Assembly (NCBI GenBank): GCA_021613335.1
Contig: JAJTWR010000182.1
Span: 2,159,501-2,223,500 of the forward strand
Origin: Whitmania pigra
Lineage: Eukaryota; Annelida; Clitellata; Hirudinida; Haemopidae
DNA length: 64,000 bases
Direction: 5' to 3'
Shown: piece by piece, positions 1-11,524 of the stretch
Layout: the number at the start of each line of letters is the position of its first letter
Numbering within the stretch: the first letter of the stretch is position 1
Made by a program: the position numbers and the translations under genes
The notes under the pieces: model-generated
Database searches by the model: none
Told to the model about the DNA's origin: nothing
Seen by the model: only the letters and a program-made list of their open reading frames with translations

Positions 1-196
1 GATGATTACGTTGATGTCATTTATTTTGACATTGGTTGAGCAACTAAAAATATTTTTTATCATGAAGTTGTCGCATTTTGTTTTCCGGACGAGTTGCAGT
101 GAAACTATTCAAATTTAAACAAAAAATTAAAAATCCGGACAGTGCAATATAATCCAAGTGATAGTAAAAGCAGTTTTAAATGGCACACATGAGCCT

Positions 197-1040
197 CACC
201 CCGAATCATATTGTCCCGAAAGAAACCTTGACGTTTACCAAAGACTGTGGAAACATCACCGTTTAAGTATAAGTATTAATAAAAGCAGCGGGATTATTCC
301 GCAAAGATGCCCAAAGTATTGCACGATTTTTACATATAATAATGAGTTTTTATGAGTTATTCTTATGAATTATTAATAACGAGCATCGATAGAATACATT
401 TCACATTCAACATTCATCAGAACTATTTCACTCACCAAACATCTATCGTGTTCAAAGGACACGCTTTCCAACTATGCATGCAACTGCCAGACGAGTCAGT
501 AGCTGCACACGTGACGAAATTCAAGTGTCTCTCGGAGGAGTGGAAATTCAAAAGAAACCTCTCTAAACGTTTGAGCGATCAGTTTGCGAGCAGCATTGCC
601 AACGAGGACATTCAAAGACAACTAAAAGGCACTGGCAGAAGAAGCAACAGCATCCAAAAAATCGCATCGCGATTTGCAGACACAATCACTTCGACTACGG
701 GTCACGAATAATTCCGATGCACAATCTCTAGAAACAAAAACAAAAAAAAAGGCTCCTGCCGTAGTTAAGGAGGTGACCGCAGAAGAGATGCAGATTCAGA
801 TAGGCCGAGCATCCCCAGTGCCACAAGAAAGGGCACATCGCTAGAGTCTGCAGAAAATGTCAAGAGGAGAGAAGCAAAGGGTCAACTACTAGCCACTTAA
901 ATGCATTTAAAAATAACGACAGACTTTTAAAAAAATATTAAATGCAATGCAGTTGGATATGTCCCCGAATCACATTGTCCGATAGAAACCCAATGTCTTG
1001 CTACTTTTCAATTGGAGGTCTAATCACAGTTTAGTTATAG
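197..1040 (+). repeat. Imperfect direct repeat pair within retroelement debris
   Basis: Bases 197-275 and 964-1040 share an imperfect motif that begins CCCCGAATCAYATTGTCC and ends near a shared CAC(C)GTTTAAGTATAAGT / CACAGTTTAGTTATAGT stretch. They flank the gag-like segment in the same orientation. They could be internal repeats of the decayed element or remnants of its ends. No full-length LTR structure was recognised. Confidence 0.4.
412..870 (+). mobile_element. Decayed Ty3/gypsy-type gag remnant
   Basis: The open stretch at 412-711 reads like the capsid part of a Ty3/gypsy Gag. It has the family pattern of a Q-P-DESV segment, then a short Leu-rich helix, then DQF..I.NEDIQRQL. About 110 bases further on, in another frame, bases near 820-865 read CHKKGHIARVCRKC, the second half of a CCHC zinc knuckle. 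Gag and knuckle are separated by stops and frame changes, so this is a dead copy. The family assignment rests on motif memory only. Confidence 0.5.
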
Positions 1041-1889
1041 TTTGGTAGCATAGAAACTAGGAATAGAGCTCGAACATGGTAGCGTGGAGGTCGTTTTACA
1101 AACTCCTGGTGTTTTCGCATTTCAACTATTTCCAAGCGGTATTGTGAGACTTCCGAGTATGCCGAGTACGAATATAACTGCACAGTTAAGAAATTCTCTC
1201 GCCCAGTTCTTGATACACGAAGGATTCGTTGATGCACAAGAGGGAGAACTTCATCAAGCCCAGGTCATTTGTAGTTACAGTTCCCTTGTGAAAAAAGTCT
1301 CGTCATTCAGACTTTGGCAGCAGATGGCATAGGAGTGATTCATCTAAATCGACTGAAGCTGCAATCTGGTCTCGAGACGGTCTTCGAAGGAGAAATCGAG
1401 ATCAGAGCAACGACAGTAGAAGATGCTAAGAACAAGTTGTGATGTTCCTGCAGATATTTCTTTGAGGCCACCAAAAAGGGCATGGATGTAAGCTTTATAG
1501 AAAAGTAACGGGCACTCTAAAGAATAATTACTTCAGCACCAAAGTAATTAATCTTTGGAAACAAGCTTGGTCAACCAATGTATTCAGATTATTTAAAATA
1601 CGACTGGCGAAATTTGGATACTGATTTAAAAAGTAGGAATGGTTTATCACACAGACATTAGTCTCTTTAAACCACTATAAATTAATGTTGTGTTAGGTCT
1701 TCTTTTTAATTACAACAAGCTTAGCATCAAGGAACAATCAGATGCCATCAAAGTGCTCCAGAAGGACATGTGGCAGATTGGTTTTTCGAAGGAAGTCAAT
1801 CATAATTCCCTCATTTCCCCTCATGTGACCAAAGTTCAACCTGATCAATCAGTTTAGCTTCAAATAGACTGAATAGAATGAGGAATCCC

Positions 1890-2010
1890 CATTAAAATAC
1901 CTTTCCAAGGACCTTACAAGGTGTTGGAGCCAAAAAGAACAAGGTGAAGGTCAAGCTATTCGACGGGGTCAACTCAGGTCGTTTCCGTTGACATTGTTCC
2001 CTTTTTGTTT
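1890..2010 (+). mobile_element. Gypsy integrase C-terminal remnant
   Basis: Bases about 1900-1980 read PFQGPYKVLEPK and then, after a one-base frame change, KNKVKVKLFDG. This matches the pattern of the integrase C-terminal segment (GPY/F module followed by a beta-rich stretch) found in gypsy-like polyproteins. It lies downstream of the gag remnant in the same orientation, as expected for a degraded element, but protease, reverse transcriptase and the integrase core were not found between them. Confidence 0.45.
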
Positions 2011-2149
2011 GGACCAGATCGTTAGGAAAATTACAATTCGTACTCTAAATTGGTACCATCCGACATCGCACAAGGCGACCTCAGTCAAAATCATTCAACG
2101 TCTGGGTGTTTCTGTTGACTAAATCCATACTCTCTTCTTATTTGTCAAA

Positions 2150-2525
2150 TCATTTGACTCAGGAATAATACCAAGAGATTGGAAAGACGCAATAGTAGTT
2201 CCCCTATTCAAAAAGGGAAGTAGGGGTTTGCCATCCAACTACAGGCCAGTAAGCTTAACTTCTATAGTTTGCAAGGTAATGGAAAGAATTATCAAAGAGG
2301 CTGTATCAACTTTTTTTGAAGAAACGAAGTGATTGGGAAGAGTCAACATGGTTTTACTAAGAACAGATCGTGTCTTACCAACCTACTTGAGTTTTTTGAA
2401 GAAATTTATGAGTGGGTTGATCATGACAAGGCTGTAGATGTAGTGTACCTAGACTTCGCAAAAGCATTTGATAATGTGCCCCATCATTTCAACCATTATT
2501 ATGGCTCATCGATTAAAGAGTATTG
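2150..2525 (+). mobile_element. CR1-like non-LTR retrotransposon reverse-transcriptase fragment
   Basis: Two consecutive blocks carry reverse-transcriptase motifs of CR1/jockey-type LINEs. The first (about 2155-2330) includes GIIPRDWKDAIVVPLFKKGS and NYRPVSLTSIVCKVMERII. The second (2329-2510) includes QHGFTKNRSCLTNLLEF and VVYLDFAKAFDNVPHH, the region around the A domain with the first catalytic Asp in YLDFAKAFD. The frame changes between the blocks and coding similarity stops after NVPHH, so the copy is truncated and dead. Confidence 0.75.
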
Positions 2526-2829
2526 ATGGCCTTTGAGTCCGACCGAAAATGATTTTTGGAGTGAGACCGAATACGAAAATGGAACGAAAATCAAAAAATG
2601 CCCACCGCTGTATACGAGAAAGAAAACCTGAACTGAAACCGATTATACGGCTGTAAAATATTTACTGACTATAGCCGTGGTCGGGCTAAACTTCTAATTC
2701 TTAATCAATCCCTCAATAGTCGTTAAACCAATAAAATTGATTGTCAAAAGTATTGCACCGTTTGATAACTAAGCAAATCGTCAACTAGCAGGGATTAAAC
2801 TACAACCTAAAGAACTAAAAAAAACAAGG

Positions 2830-3166
2830 AGGCTCTTATCTCCGATGCTGTCTATCCCGATGTTGACTCCTACAACTTCTCGCTCGATCTTGATCCTCTG
2901 TCTTCTTTGGACTTATCGCCGTCGATGTAGTCACTCTCCTGTCGATACCACCGGCGATGATGCTCATCACATTGGTTTTTCAGCCCCATTGCTGACACCA
3001 AAATGTCTGGATCGCCTTTGCCCAACAACTTCATATACTTGAATGAAGTAAAATCTCTATTAGACCAGCGGTCGATCGAGCATATACTAATGACAAAGCT
3101 GGAGCATCAAATTGATCGAGTAAATACAAATCGAACACAATTAGAAATCGCTGGCTAGAGAGACGC
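2830..3166 (+). pseudogene. Unidentified ORF remnant, less AT-rich than surroundings
   Basis: One frame from about 2832 to 3166 reads protein-like stretches (DAVYPDVDSYNFSLDLDP, then from an ATG at 3003 SPLPNNFIYLNEVKSLLDQ and KLEHQIDRVNTNRTQLEIAG) interrupted by stops between about 2928 and 2970. The base composition is less AT-rich than the flanks. It follows retroelement debris and may belong to it, or may be the last exon of a decayed gene. The product was not recognised. Confidence 0.3.
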
Positions 3167-4038
3167 GTGCCTAGAGGTTCTATGTATCGCTTTTACTTGC
3201 ATTCAGAACCCATGCCTTATAATGTTAGTTTTTGTAATCGGTAATCTACTGTTGTTAATCAGTTAAAAAGCTCTTAAAAAAAGCCTTTCTTTTTCATGCC
3301 TTAAACTTTATTTTATTTATTATTTGTATAAGAAGAAAAACAAGTTTCTCGCCAAGCAATTCCTTATTATTACTGACAAACATTTTTATATCATACCGTT
3401 TTGCCACTTTTTGGAGTGTTCAGTGTTTCTGTTTAAAATAAACACAACAAATAAATACGTTTAATCATAATGATTTAAAATAAATTAGTTTATTTTTGTT
3501 AGTTGTTAGTTTTTAAATGCTAGCTCTCCCTGTAAAAAACTGTTTCTGAAACAGTAATGAGTACTCCCTGTTATCCATTTCCATGATTCTTTGAAGAAGG
3601 CTTATTTAAAGTGAAATATGTCAGACTTAATAGATTTGATGGCTTATTACATTAAGTGGATAAAAATTAGTATTTCGAGCAATTGTTTATGCAACTATAT
3701 CTGACACTAAGTTCATTTAAATAAGATAACAAAAATATTAAAATGTTTGTAAAAAAAATACAGCAGTTATTTATTATTATTTTTCGCAAAACTCGATAAT
3801 TCTGGAAAATTTTCTAGATTTGACTGGAAATTATGTAAAATATTACAAACAAAATTTTATAATAATTTATTTTGTTTTAATTATATATTTATAGGTTTTG
3901 CACTTAATTGTTGCTAGATAATATACTGCGCAGTAAGAATCAGATTTGAACTTGCCTATTCATAAGGAATAAGCCGGTTGTTTATATTTAAGTGTGATTC
4001 TCAAAGTTCTGTTTCGAGGCTGTTCTGTGAATTATTTA
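3167..4038. other. AT-rich intergenic stretch
   Basis: No coding sequence, repeat array or RNA gene was recognised. It precedes the chromobox gene and presumably holds its promoter and 5' untranslated sequence, which I could not delimit. Confidence 0.5.
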
Positions 4039-5815
4039 ATGATGGAACTGACAGAACTCGGAGAGCGGGTTTTTGCTGCCGAGTGCATTCTTGCAAAGAG
4101 GATACGAAAGGTTGTCATGTATCAGCACCTTGTTTTATTAATGCTGCTCAATAGGGTCGTTTGCGATGTTGATAGTGCTTTGAGTTACTTTTGACGCAAA
4201 TTCAAAAAGTGTCCTTTTCATTTTTAAAGCTTCAGTTAAGTTATAGAAGAACCGTTTCAGTTTCTGTTATGCGTTCATGGATATCATTTCAAGCTGAATT
4301 ATTTTTGTCGCGTTAGGGACGTCTGGAATACTTGGTAAAGTGGAAAGGATGGGGAAACAAGTGAGTTGAATTGTTAAGAAAGTTAAAAATGTGAGAATTT
4401 TTAGTCAATCTTATGTAGCTTACTCATCAACTTTTCCATTTATATCATCTCTCAGGCACAACACATGGGAGCCAAAACAGAACATCCTCGATGAAAGACT
4501 TGTCCAGGAGTTCAAAGAAAAGTAAGATGCTGTTAAAAAACTGCTTTCTGTATGGTGCCAATAACCATTTTGTTATCTCATGCTTTTTTGTGTTTGTGGT
4601 ACTTGAATTGTTTACCTTTAGTGACAAATGAAGGATGGAGCCAAGCTTTATTTTTAACTTTTATTATAAATTTATTACCTTATGCTAGTGTTGATTAAAG
4701 TTAATGAGTTATTATTGTTCTCTGCAATTTTTGTTGTTATAACATTGTTTTTAATATATTATTTCTATGATAAATTCACACAATCAAGCATTGTTAAGAA
4801 TTCTAAGCAATCAAGTTGAAATTGGTGAGCTCAAATGTACTTCTGAGAAATGCTTCATTGTCAACAACAAAGGCTTTAGAAGCCAGTTCAACTGAAAACA
4901 GTTTTTCTTTCTGTGAACTCAGTTCTTTTATGTGCACGCATTTAGATCCAGGTTCGTCTACATCTAGGAATTATTTCAATTCCTGGTTAACGACCCTCAA
5001 TAGCAGTTCATTATTTTTAATGAGAAGTATTTTCCTGATTCGTAATTGCTAGCAGATGCCTCAGCCTGATGTTGTATGGTTTTGCACTGAGTAGGCTGCC
5101 ACGACTGCTTAAAAATTTGACATTCTCTTAATTTTATTCATGTAACGTCATTCTTTGTCCAAAACAATGTCAGGAAAAATTCCTTTAAAACATTTTAATG
5201 CTTCTATGGATTTATTTATTTATTTATTTAATAAATTACCTTAGGACAAAAGCCTAAACAAACTAAACATCAAAGCAAATCTTATATTTTCTGAAAGGCT
5301 TAAAATTCAAAGTACTTGGGATTCAAAACTTCTCAATACATGTAAACCGCTTTAAAAGCATCTTTTCTTGCAATTAGCCTTTTTTCTTGCTTCTGTGATA
5401 CAAGCATCTTTTGTAGAGGTAGGATATTGTTTGACTAACACATTAGATCAAAAATTAATAAAGGGAGCAGAGAACGAAATCAGAGGGAGGTCAAAGGTCA
5501 CATGAAAAGATCAACAAGCCCAGGGTAACTTCCAAAGCTCCGTCCACCTCGAAGAAGAAAAGGCTCAGCACCAGCAGCAATGATTCGACCCCCAACAAAA
5601 ACCCGCCTGACAAAGAGGACAAATCAAAAGAAGATCTGTCGCTGATCTCAGAGCCGAAAGACAACTCTGAGGCCCTCGTTTCTTGGCAGCCACCTCCTGA
5701 AAAGAAGAAGCGATTCGACAACATGACCGTCACGGACGTCACTCTCAATTCCACCACAGTCACGATAAAAGAGTGCCCTTTCGAAGAGGGCTTCTTCAAG
5801 AAAATGAACCCCTGA
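4039..5815 (+). CDS. CBX: Polycomb-group chromobox protein (CBX2/4/6/7/8 class)
   Basis: Four coding exons join in frame to 174 residues: 4039-4110, 4317-4360, 4456-4521 and 5473-5815. The N-terminus is a Polycomb-type chromodomain split exactly as in vertebrate CBX genes: GERVFAAECILAKRIRK, GRLEYLVKWKGWGNK, then NTWEPKQNILDERL. The aromatic cage positions (F, W, W) that bind methylated H3K27 are present. The C-terminus carries the Pc box, VTDVTLNSTTVTIKE..FEEGFF, which recruits RING1 in PRC1. The protein is shorter than human CBX7 (about 251 residues), and the basic GPKKRGPKPK-type AT-hook-like motif after the chromodomain is not visible, only a Lys/Ser-rich linker. The first donor (AAG|GTTGTC) is weak. 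The role inferred from the family is nuclear transcriptional silencing. Confidence 0.9.
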
Positions 5816-6680
5816 CCTCTTGAATCTTGTAATGTCCGTGTAAATTTCAGAATCTTGAATGTTTTCTGTTTGTTCGCGTGCAAAACATCTCATCTGCCGT
5901 CGCCTCTCCGACCGGCCAACCTCGTCCGTCGCATTCATCCGGTTGCTCTCCAGATGCCAAAGGTCTGCTGGGGTCGATTTTTGAAAACTTATTTTTTCCT
6001 CTTGAGTTGTAACTATTCGGATCTTCCTGACGCTAGGAGCATTACCTTGAGAAGGTTGTCAAGGATTCTGTGGTGGTTTTTTTTGCTCTGAGCTCACTTA
6101 TTTTGAATTATTTAATTCCTTGTCATCATGTGCCTAGAAGATGTTTTTTTATAACTCTGGAGTTTGTTTATTTAGTTTCAAGGAATAAAAACCATTCACT
6201 TAAAATCGACTTTTAATTACAATTATGTAGACATAATAATGGAAGCAAATTGTAAAAGAACAAGGACATAATGTGGTGATTCATAGATTCAAAAAATAAA
6301 TAAGTCAAGGAAGCATAAGGAAATTTGTAAAAAGAAATACTGAGTATAAAATTACTGTGGTTCCAGCAATATGAAGGAATTAAATTCAACCTTAAGATAA
6401 ATGAATTAAATGCAAAAATCGATCATGATCATTCTGTCCTGATTGGCATACAAATTATTGCTAGGTTAAAGACATTAAAATTCTTCAATGATTGCCAATG
6501 AGCCTTGAGAGGTAGCCACGGGCAACGATCACTTATAATTAATCACACAATTATATTTATCAGTAGGTATGAATAAATAAAAATAGATTACATATTAGAA
6601 AATGGCAATATTTAAAAAAAAAATAAACTGCGTTGTAGCGCACAATAAGCAAATCATGTTTCATGTAGCACTTGAGTCGA
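5816..6680. other. Convergent 3' intergenic region
   Basis: This lies between the 3' ends of the chromobox gene (+) and PGAP4 (-). An AATAAA follows at about 6184 and others occur nearby. No further gene was seen; short ORFs here look like chance. Confidence 0.5.
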
Positions 6681-7856
6681 TCACTGAAGAAAGTCTACAG
6701 CACTGTGAGTGTCTTTGTCAAAAGTGGATAAAAATCCAACATGATTGCATAGGTTTGGCTCCACCATGTACTGCTTCAAGCCATAAAGGTCTGCAAATTC
6801 ATCCAATGCCAAGTCTACTGGCATTGATTCTGAGCTCTTCACTGAAGACAAATACCTCAATAATTTTGGGACGTGTGCGTGATTGTACAGCACTGCCTGT
6901 GTGCAGCAACCCTGCGCTTTGACCAAGGAGTGAGTGAAATGGAAATAACTTCTCCAACGAAATACATTCTGTCGACCCAAAATCAAGCATGTCGCTAGAG
7001 AGAGGCAAATAAAGAAGAGCTGGTACAACATTTGAGATAATCTTTTGGCTCCAAGATTAAACTTGCAAACTTGTAAGGAACATCTCAATATAGAACCTGC
7101 AAACAGTGCAGTGGCCACAAGTTCTAAGATTTGAGATAACTCCCTGCCATAACCTAGCCACTTTTTTGGGTGGTAGAGTTTTATGGAGATCCACGAAGGT
7201 TCATGAAGGTGGTGAACAATGTTACCAAGCAAATAACTCAAAGTCATTAAGCTTCCTGTCTTCATGGTGACATCATCTTCGAGCACCAGTATGTACTTTG
7301 GTTGGTATTTGGAGCTGGCTTGTTCAAGGCAAAACCTGTAGTCTTCTTTCTCCTTATCATAAGTATTGTCAGAAACATGAGTTAAGTTCCTATAAAATGT
7401 GTCAATAAGGCCAGAGTACCTCTGAGCCAATGCATTGGCTTTTGGAGGAATATTGACATTGCAGATTGTCACTGCAGAGGACTTGAAGATTGCTGTCAGA
7501 CTGTTGTTCAACTCTTTCAAAGCTGATGCTAGAGTCTGAATTTGAAACATTTCTCTTGTTATTGATCCATTTTCTATGGATTTTTTGACTGGTGTCATCG
7601 CAATGATGACGATCAAGAGATCGGTGCTTTCATTCTTTTTATACAAAATAGGACCACGGTTTTTAAAGTGCCCCAGAAATTGTTTTGAATCTATCGTTCG
7701 ATCCTTGTTTTCGTGCAGAAGTTGTCGAACTAAAGAAATGTGGTTACCAGGGCGGTAGAATAAAGGTGAAAATGGTAAATTACTCGCAAAATAAGCAACG
7801 ACACAGAGAAATATAAAAGAAAGAAACATAGAAATAAAAAACATGCGAATTGGCAT
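6681..7856 (-). CDS. PGAP4: Post-GPI attachment GalNAc transferase 4 (TMEM246)
   Basis: A single-exon ORF of 391 residues, close to the about 403 of the human protein. An N-terminal membrane anchor (residues about 4-27, Phe/Leu/Ile-rich) is followed by a glycosyltransferase domain with the acidic metal/nucleotide-sugar motif LVLEDDV near residue 190 and KLYHPKKWLGYGREL. The family hallmark is then visible: a second hydrophobic hairpin (about residues 235-290) inserted inside the catalytic domain. The end holds QAVLYNHAHVPKLLRYL and PVDLALDEFADLYGLKQY, typical of PGAP4. The family adds GalNAc side chains to GPI anchors in the Golgi. The start is the ATG at 7856, immediately before the anchor. 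It is convergent with the chromobox gene. The lack of introns contrasts with most neighbours. Confidence 0.9.
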   Translation of the reverse strand: MPIRMFFISMFLSFIFLCVVAYFASNLPFSPLFYRPGNHISLVRQLLHENKDRTIDSKQFLGHFKNRGPILYKKNESTDLLIVIIAMTPVKKSIENGSITREMFQIQTLASALKELNNSLTAIFKSSAVTICNVNIPPKANALAQRYSGLIDTFYRNLTHVSDNTYDKEKEDYRFCLEQASSKYQPKYILVLEDDVTMKTGSLMTLSYLLGNIVHHLHEPSWISIKLYHPKKWLGYGRELSQILELVATALFAGSILRCSLQVCKFNLGAKRLSQMLYQLFFICLSLATCLILGRQNVFRWRSYFHFTHSLVKAQGCCTQAVLYNHAHVPKLLRYLSSVKSSESMPVDLALDEFADLYGLKQYMVEPNLCNHVGFLSTFDKDTHSAVDFLQ

Positions 7857-8824
7857 AACTTAGTTTTAAAGTATTTCTTTGCGTTAATTAGTCTCACGTC
7901 AATTCCATTTCACTACCTGTAGTGGCCCTCCAAAACAAATTCCATTGATGAAACGTTATCACTTAATTTGTTGTTTTAAATAATTAATTCTGATAATTAA
8001 TAGCTAAATTATCGAAAGATCACTGGCCAATTATACTCATTTATTGAATCCTTATTCGTATTTATGTTTTGTGTAATAGGACTACCGCTACAAGCCAAAA
8101 ATAGTCGAATGTGATTTAATAGATTGCACAAGCCTATATAATCCAGTACTTACAAAACAATTGCTGCATTCTAATTTCATCAAGCTACCAAAAGAAAATA
8201 CTATATCGCATCCCTTACAAATTCGAATTGGTTGAAATCCAGTATTGCACTAAATTGTGGTAAAAGCTGCTTTCGTCTCTCAGTCAGTTCATATTTATAC
8301 TTTCAAAATGCGTTCAATTAAACTCTGAACAAACAATGATTAAATGTTTAAAATGTAATGTTTAATGTCATGTCAAAAACAAGTCTATCCTGCCGAACAA
8401 TTCCTATGCCAAGGCCAAAGAAAACACAAAAACTCAATCATATATAAACATTAGGACTACACGCTTGAAACAATTAAAAATATAAAAAACCGAAAAAATG
8501 TTCCTGCGTTTTATTTTAGTCGTCCAACGTTAAACTTTCAACATCGGTTAACATCAAATAAAATTTGCTGCTTCTCTATCTTCAAGCTGCAAGGCTAAAT
8601 GTTTGATTATCTTGGAGCACTTAAAAATGATTACTTCTCGTCAATTACTTTCTAATTTAATGAACAAGGAAATTAATGTCTACCATTCTGAGTAGCTGTA
8701 CCAATCAAGTAATGAAGAGAAGGTGTGAGACGATCACGTGTTCATATCATTGTTCTCAGGCTCGTCCTTATTATAAGTCGATGTTAGGTTGAATTTTGAA
8801 CCGGTTGCCGACCTAGCGTACATA
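7857..8824. other. AT-rich divergent intergenic region
   Basis: This lies between the 5' ends of PGAP4 (-) and the dehydrogenase gene (+), so it probably carries both promoters. No coding signal or obvious regulatory element was recognised. Confidence 0.45.
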
Positions 8825-11215
8825 ATGAGTAAGAGATTGGGAGTAGCGTTGTTTGGCCTGGGCAGAATAGGATTTATCCATTTGAAGAACATAGTTGCAG
8901 ACTCGAGGTTGAAACTTTACTCTGTAATTGATGAAAACACAGAAGCGGCAAAAGCCAAAGCCTCCACTACTGGCGGCGTCGGTGACGTCGAATTCGTTTT
9001 GGCGGATTCTGCAAAAGCAGTATTTGCAGACGAAAGGTCAGTTTTTAAATTTTATTAGCAGAGAAATCGCTTGCTTGGTTAATAATTAAGTTGCACTTTT
9101 AATTAGGGTTGTTGATATTTAAGAAGCAGGATGCTGCAATGGATGAACCTCATCTAAACTTTCCAAATATATCTCTGAGACATCTAATTTCACTAGTGTT
9201 AAAGAATTAATCCAAATCCGCTTAATTTTTTTGGGATAATCTATATTATTTAGCTTTATTAAATTTTAATCACTAACACAGCCATGGATTTAAGGATTAT
9301 TGCGCAAATCGAAACTCTAGTCAAACTTTGCAATGAAACGTACAATGTCACTTTACTAAATAGTAATGTTTTTTTAAATATATCATATTTTACTTTTCAT
9401 CGTGCCTTTTAATAGAATATTGGTCCTATTATAAGGCGTGAATATTGTTATTTTAAGAATTGAAGCAGTTTTTATCTGTACTCCAACGTCTACTCATTGC
9501 CAGTTGGTGAAAATTGCGATAGAACATGGCTAGTATTAATATTTTAATTTTATAATAAGCTCATTGTTGAATTTAATGTTTGATTATTTTGGATGTGTTC
9601 ATTAACTATCTCAGCAAAATATTATTCACATCTTAGTTAAGTGTCAAAGAATTGTGAACAAAGATGCATCCTTGTTGAAGATTAGGTATTGACAAATGGG
9701 GGTTTCTTTTTAATTGTTTTCGTGGCGATTTCTTTCCAACATCCTTTTTATTAAAATTGTTAAATAAATATTTACCATTAATTTGACTTTATTTTAGGGA
9801 AGCACATTTTCTGCGAAAAACCGATTAGCAACGATCAAAACGAAATAGTCGAGTTGTATGAACTTGCCCTCAAAAGAAATGTGCTACTTTTTTGCTCGTT
9901 TAACAGGCTGGTATAACTTTATTTGATTTGAATAAATTCTTCGCCTCATGTCATTTAATTATTTAGATTATACATATATAAGGGCAGAATATTAAATTTT
10001 CTAACCCCGCAGCGGGAGCACCGTCCTAATCATCTAGATATGCATTTAAAATCGATAATAATTATTTGCATAACAATAGTTAAATTTTCTATTCCATTAA
10101 CAGAAGGTTTGATCCTGCTCTCGCTAAGATGCATGAAAGCGTTAAATCTAAGATTATTGGTCGAGTCCTGACTGTAAAAACGTGTAGCAGAGATCATCCG
10201 TTGCCAGAAACTTGTTATTTGTCCACATCAAGTAATTTCATTCGATTTACATAGTTTAATTATTGATCAATAATAATATGCGGTAAAATTGTGTCTAAAA
10301 AATAAATAAATAAAACATTAATATTAAAATTTCTTCCAATATTCAAAATTTCAAAACGCAGACGGAATATTCCACGATTGCGCCGTTCACGACATAGATA
10401 TCGTCTGCTGGATTTACGATCAACTGCCGACTTCGGTTTACGTGGAAGCTTCGAGCAGTCTTGAAGTCATAAAAAATATTGGAGATGTTGATTCTGCCAT
10501 CATAGTTTTGAAGTTTCCCCAAGATGGTCTGGCTTGCATTGACATAAGTCGGATATCGAATTACGGCTACGATCAAAGGGTTGAGGTAAATTGTGGACTA
10601 ATTCCATGTGGTTCACGATTGTCACTAAAGACATTTTTAAAGTTGTTTTGTTAATAGATATTTTGTTATGACGCCCATTTTTAATAACCAGTTAGACATC
10701 AATCTCCCATTTGATTTTCTTGTTATCTCCACTTACAGTGGATATATTATTAACGTTTGTTACTGAACCATCAATGGTTGTACTATATTTTAGTACAGTC
10801 AATTCAATGTCAATATGTACTGGGCCACTAATCTTGAAGCTCTCATTTTAGGTACACGGTCGCGACGGAATGCTTGTATCTGAAAATCAATGCGAGCATG
10901 GGATGATCCGCTACGGATCACACGGAATAAAACACGAACTTCTCGCCAACTCTTTCGACGACAGATATAGACTGAGCTACATCAACGCCCTTGACCATTT
11001 CGTGTCCGCTGTTCAAGGTTCGCCAACAATATTTTATGACGTAATGAGGCTAACAAAAGTTATTGTTATGCACAGATCATCCAGAAGTCAAAAGGCAGCT
11101 CTTGGTAAAGGGTCGAGATGTCCTCGCATCATGCCTGATTGCAGAGGCTTGTAAAAAGTCATTATCAGAGGGCAGACCAATCGGATTAATATGGGACAAC
11201 CTCAAAGAGTTTTAA
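8825..11215 (+). CDS. Gfo/Idh/MocA oxidoreductase, inositol 2-dehydrogenase-like
   Basis: Seven exons give 349 residues in frame: 8825-9036, 9458-9528, 9798-9906, 10104-10231, 10362-10585, 10852-11017 and 11076-11215. The N-terminal Rossmann fold shows VALFGLGRIGFIH (GxGxxG), FICTPTSTH and HIFCEKPI, with the family's EKP lysine. The C-terminal half has GIFHDCAVHDIDIVCWI, where the catalytic Asp and His of inositol dehydrogenases lie. The family oxidises myo-inositol or related polyols or sugars with NAD(P); the exact substrate is not readable here. The start was chosen at the ATG in MSKRLG; an in-frame TTG upstream is unlikely. Introns 2 and 3 join in frame only with GC donors (ATG|GCTAGT at 9529 and CAG|GCTGGT at 9907). 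The other donors are GT. Confidence 0.85.
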
Positions 11216-11524
11216 AATCAGGTCCAGCACCCAACCTTAGGCTGGTTGAAAGAAAAATGTCTACTCAGGGACATCATGTTTAGTGTTTGATGCAACTGTT
11301 CTTGGCTCGAGTTTAGCTACTAGGTTTTAGCTTTATCAATTGCTTATGAATTGTTGCCTCTGCATAAAACCAATGATGTAACAGAATAAATAATTGCACA
11401 AATCTAAAGCAGCCCCATGTTCTTTAAAATTGTTTCCAAATTTCAATGGTATGTAAGATTGAGGAAGGCTTGCCTATATAAAAGCAAACAGTGAAGAATG
11501 AGCCTGTTAAAAGTCTACACGACT
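11216..11524. other. Convergent 3' intergenic region with AATAAA
   Basis: A short tail-to-tail region between the dehydrogenase gene (+) and RRS1 (-). An AATAAA near 11386 fits the polyadenylation signal of the plus-strand gene. Nothing else was seen. Confidence 0.45.

Noticed and set aside
5491..5938. Two minus-strand ORFs of 96 and 130 codons
   Set aside because: They overlap the plus-strand Pc-box exon of the chromobox gene, whose frame and motif are clear.
8789..8824. N-terminal extension of the dehydrogenase
   Set aside because: It would start at TTG; the ATG at 8825 begins directly before the Rossmann strand, as in the family.
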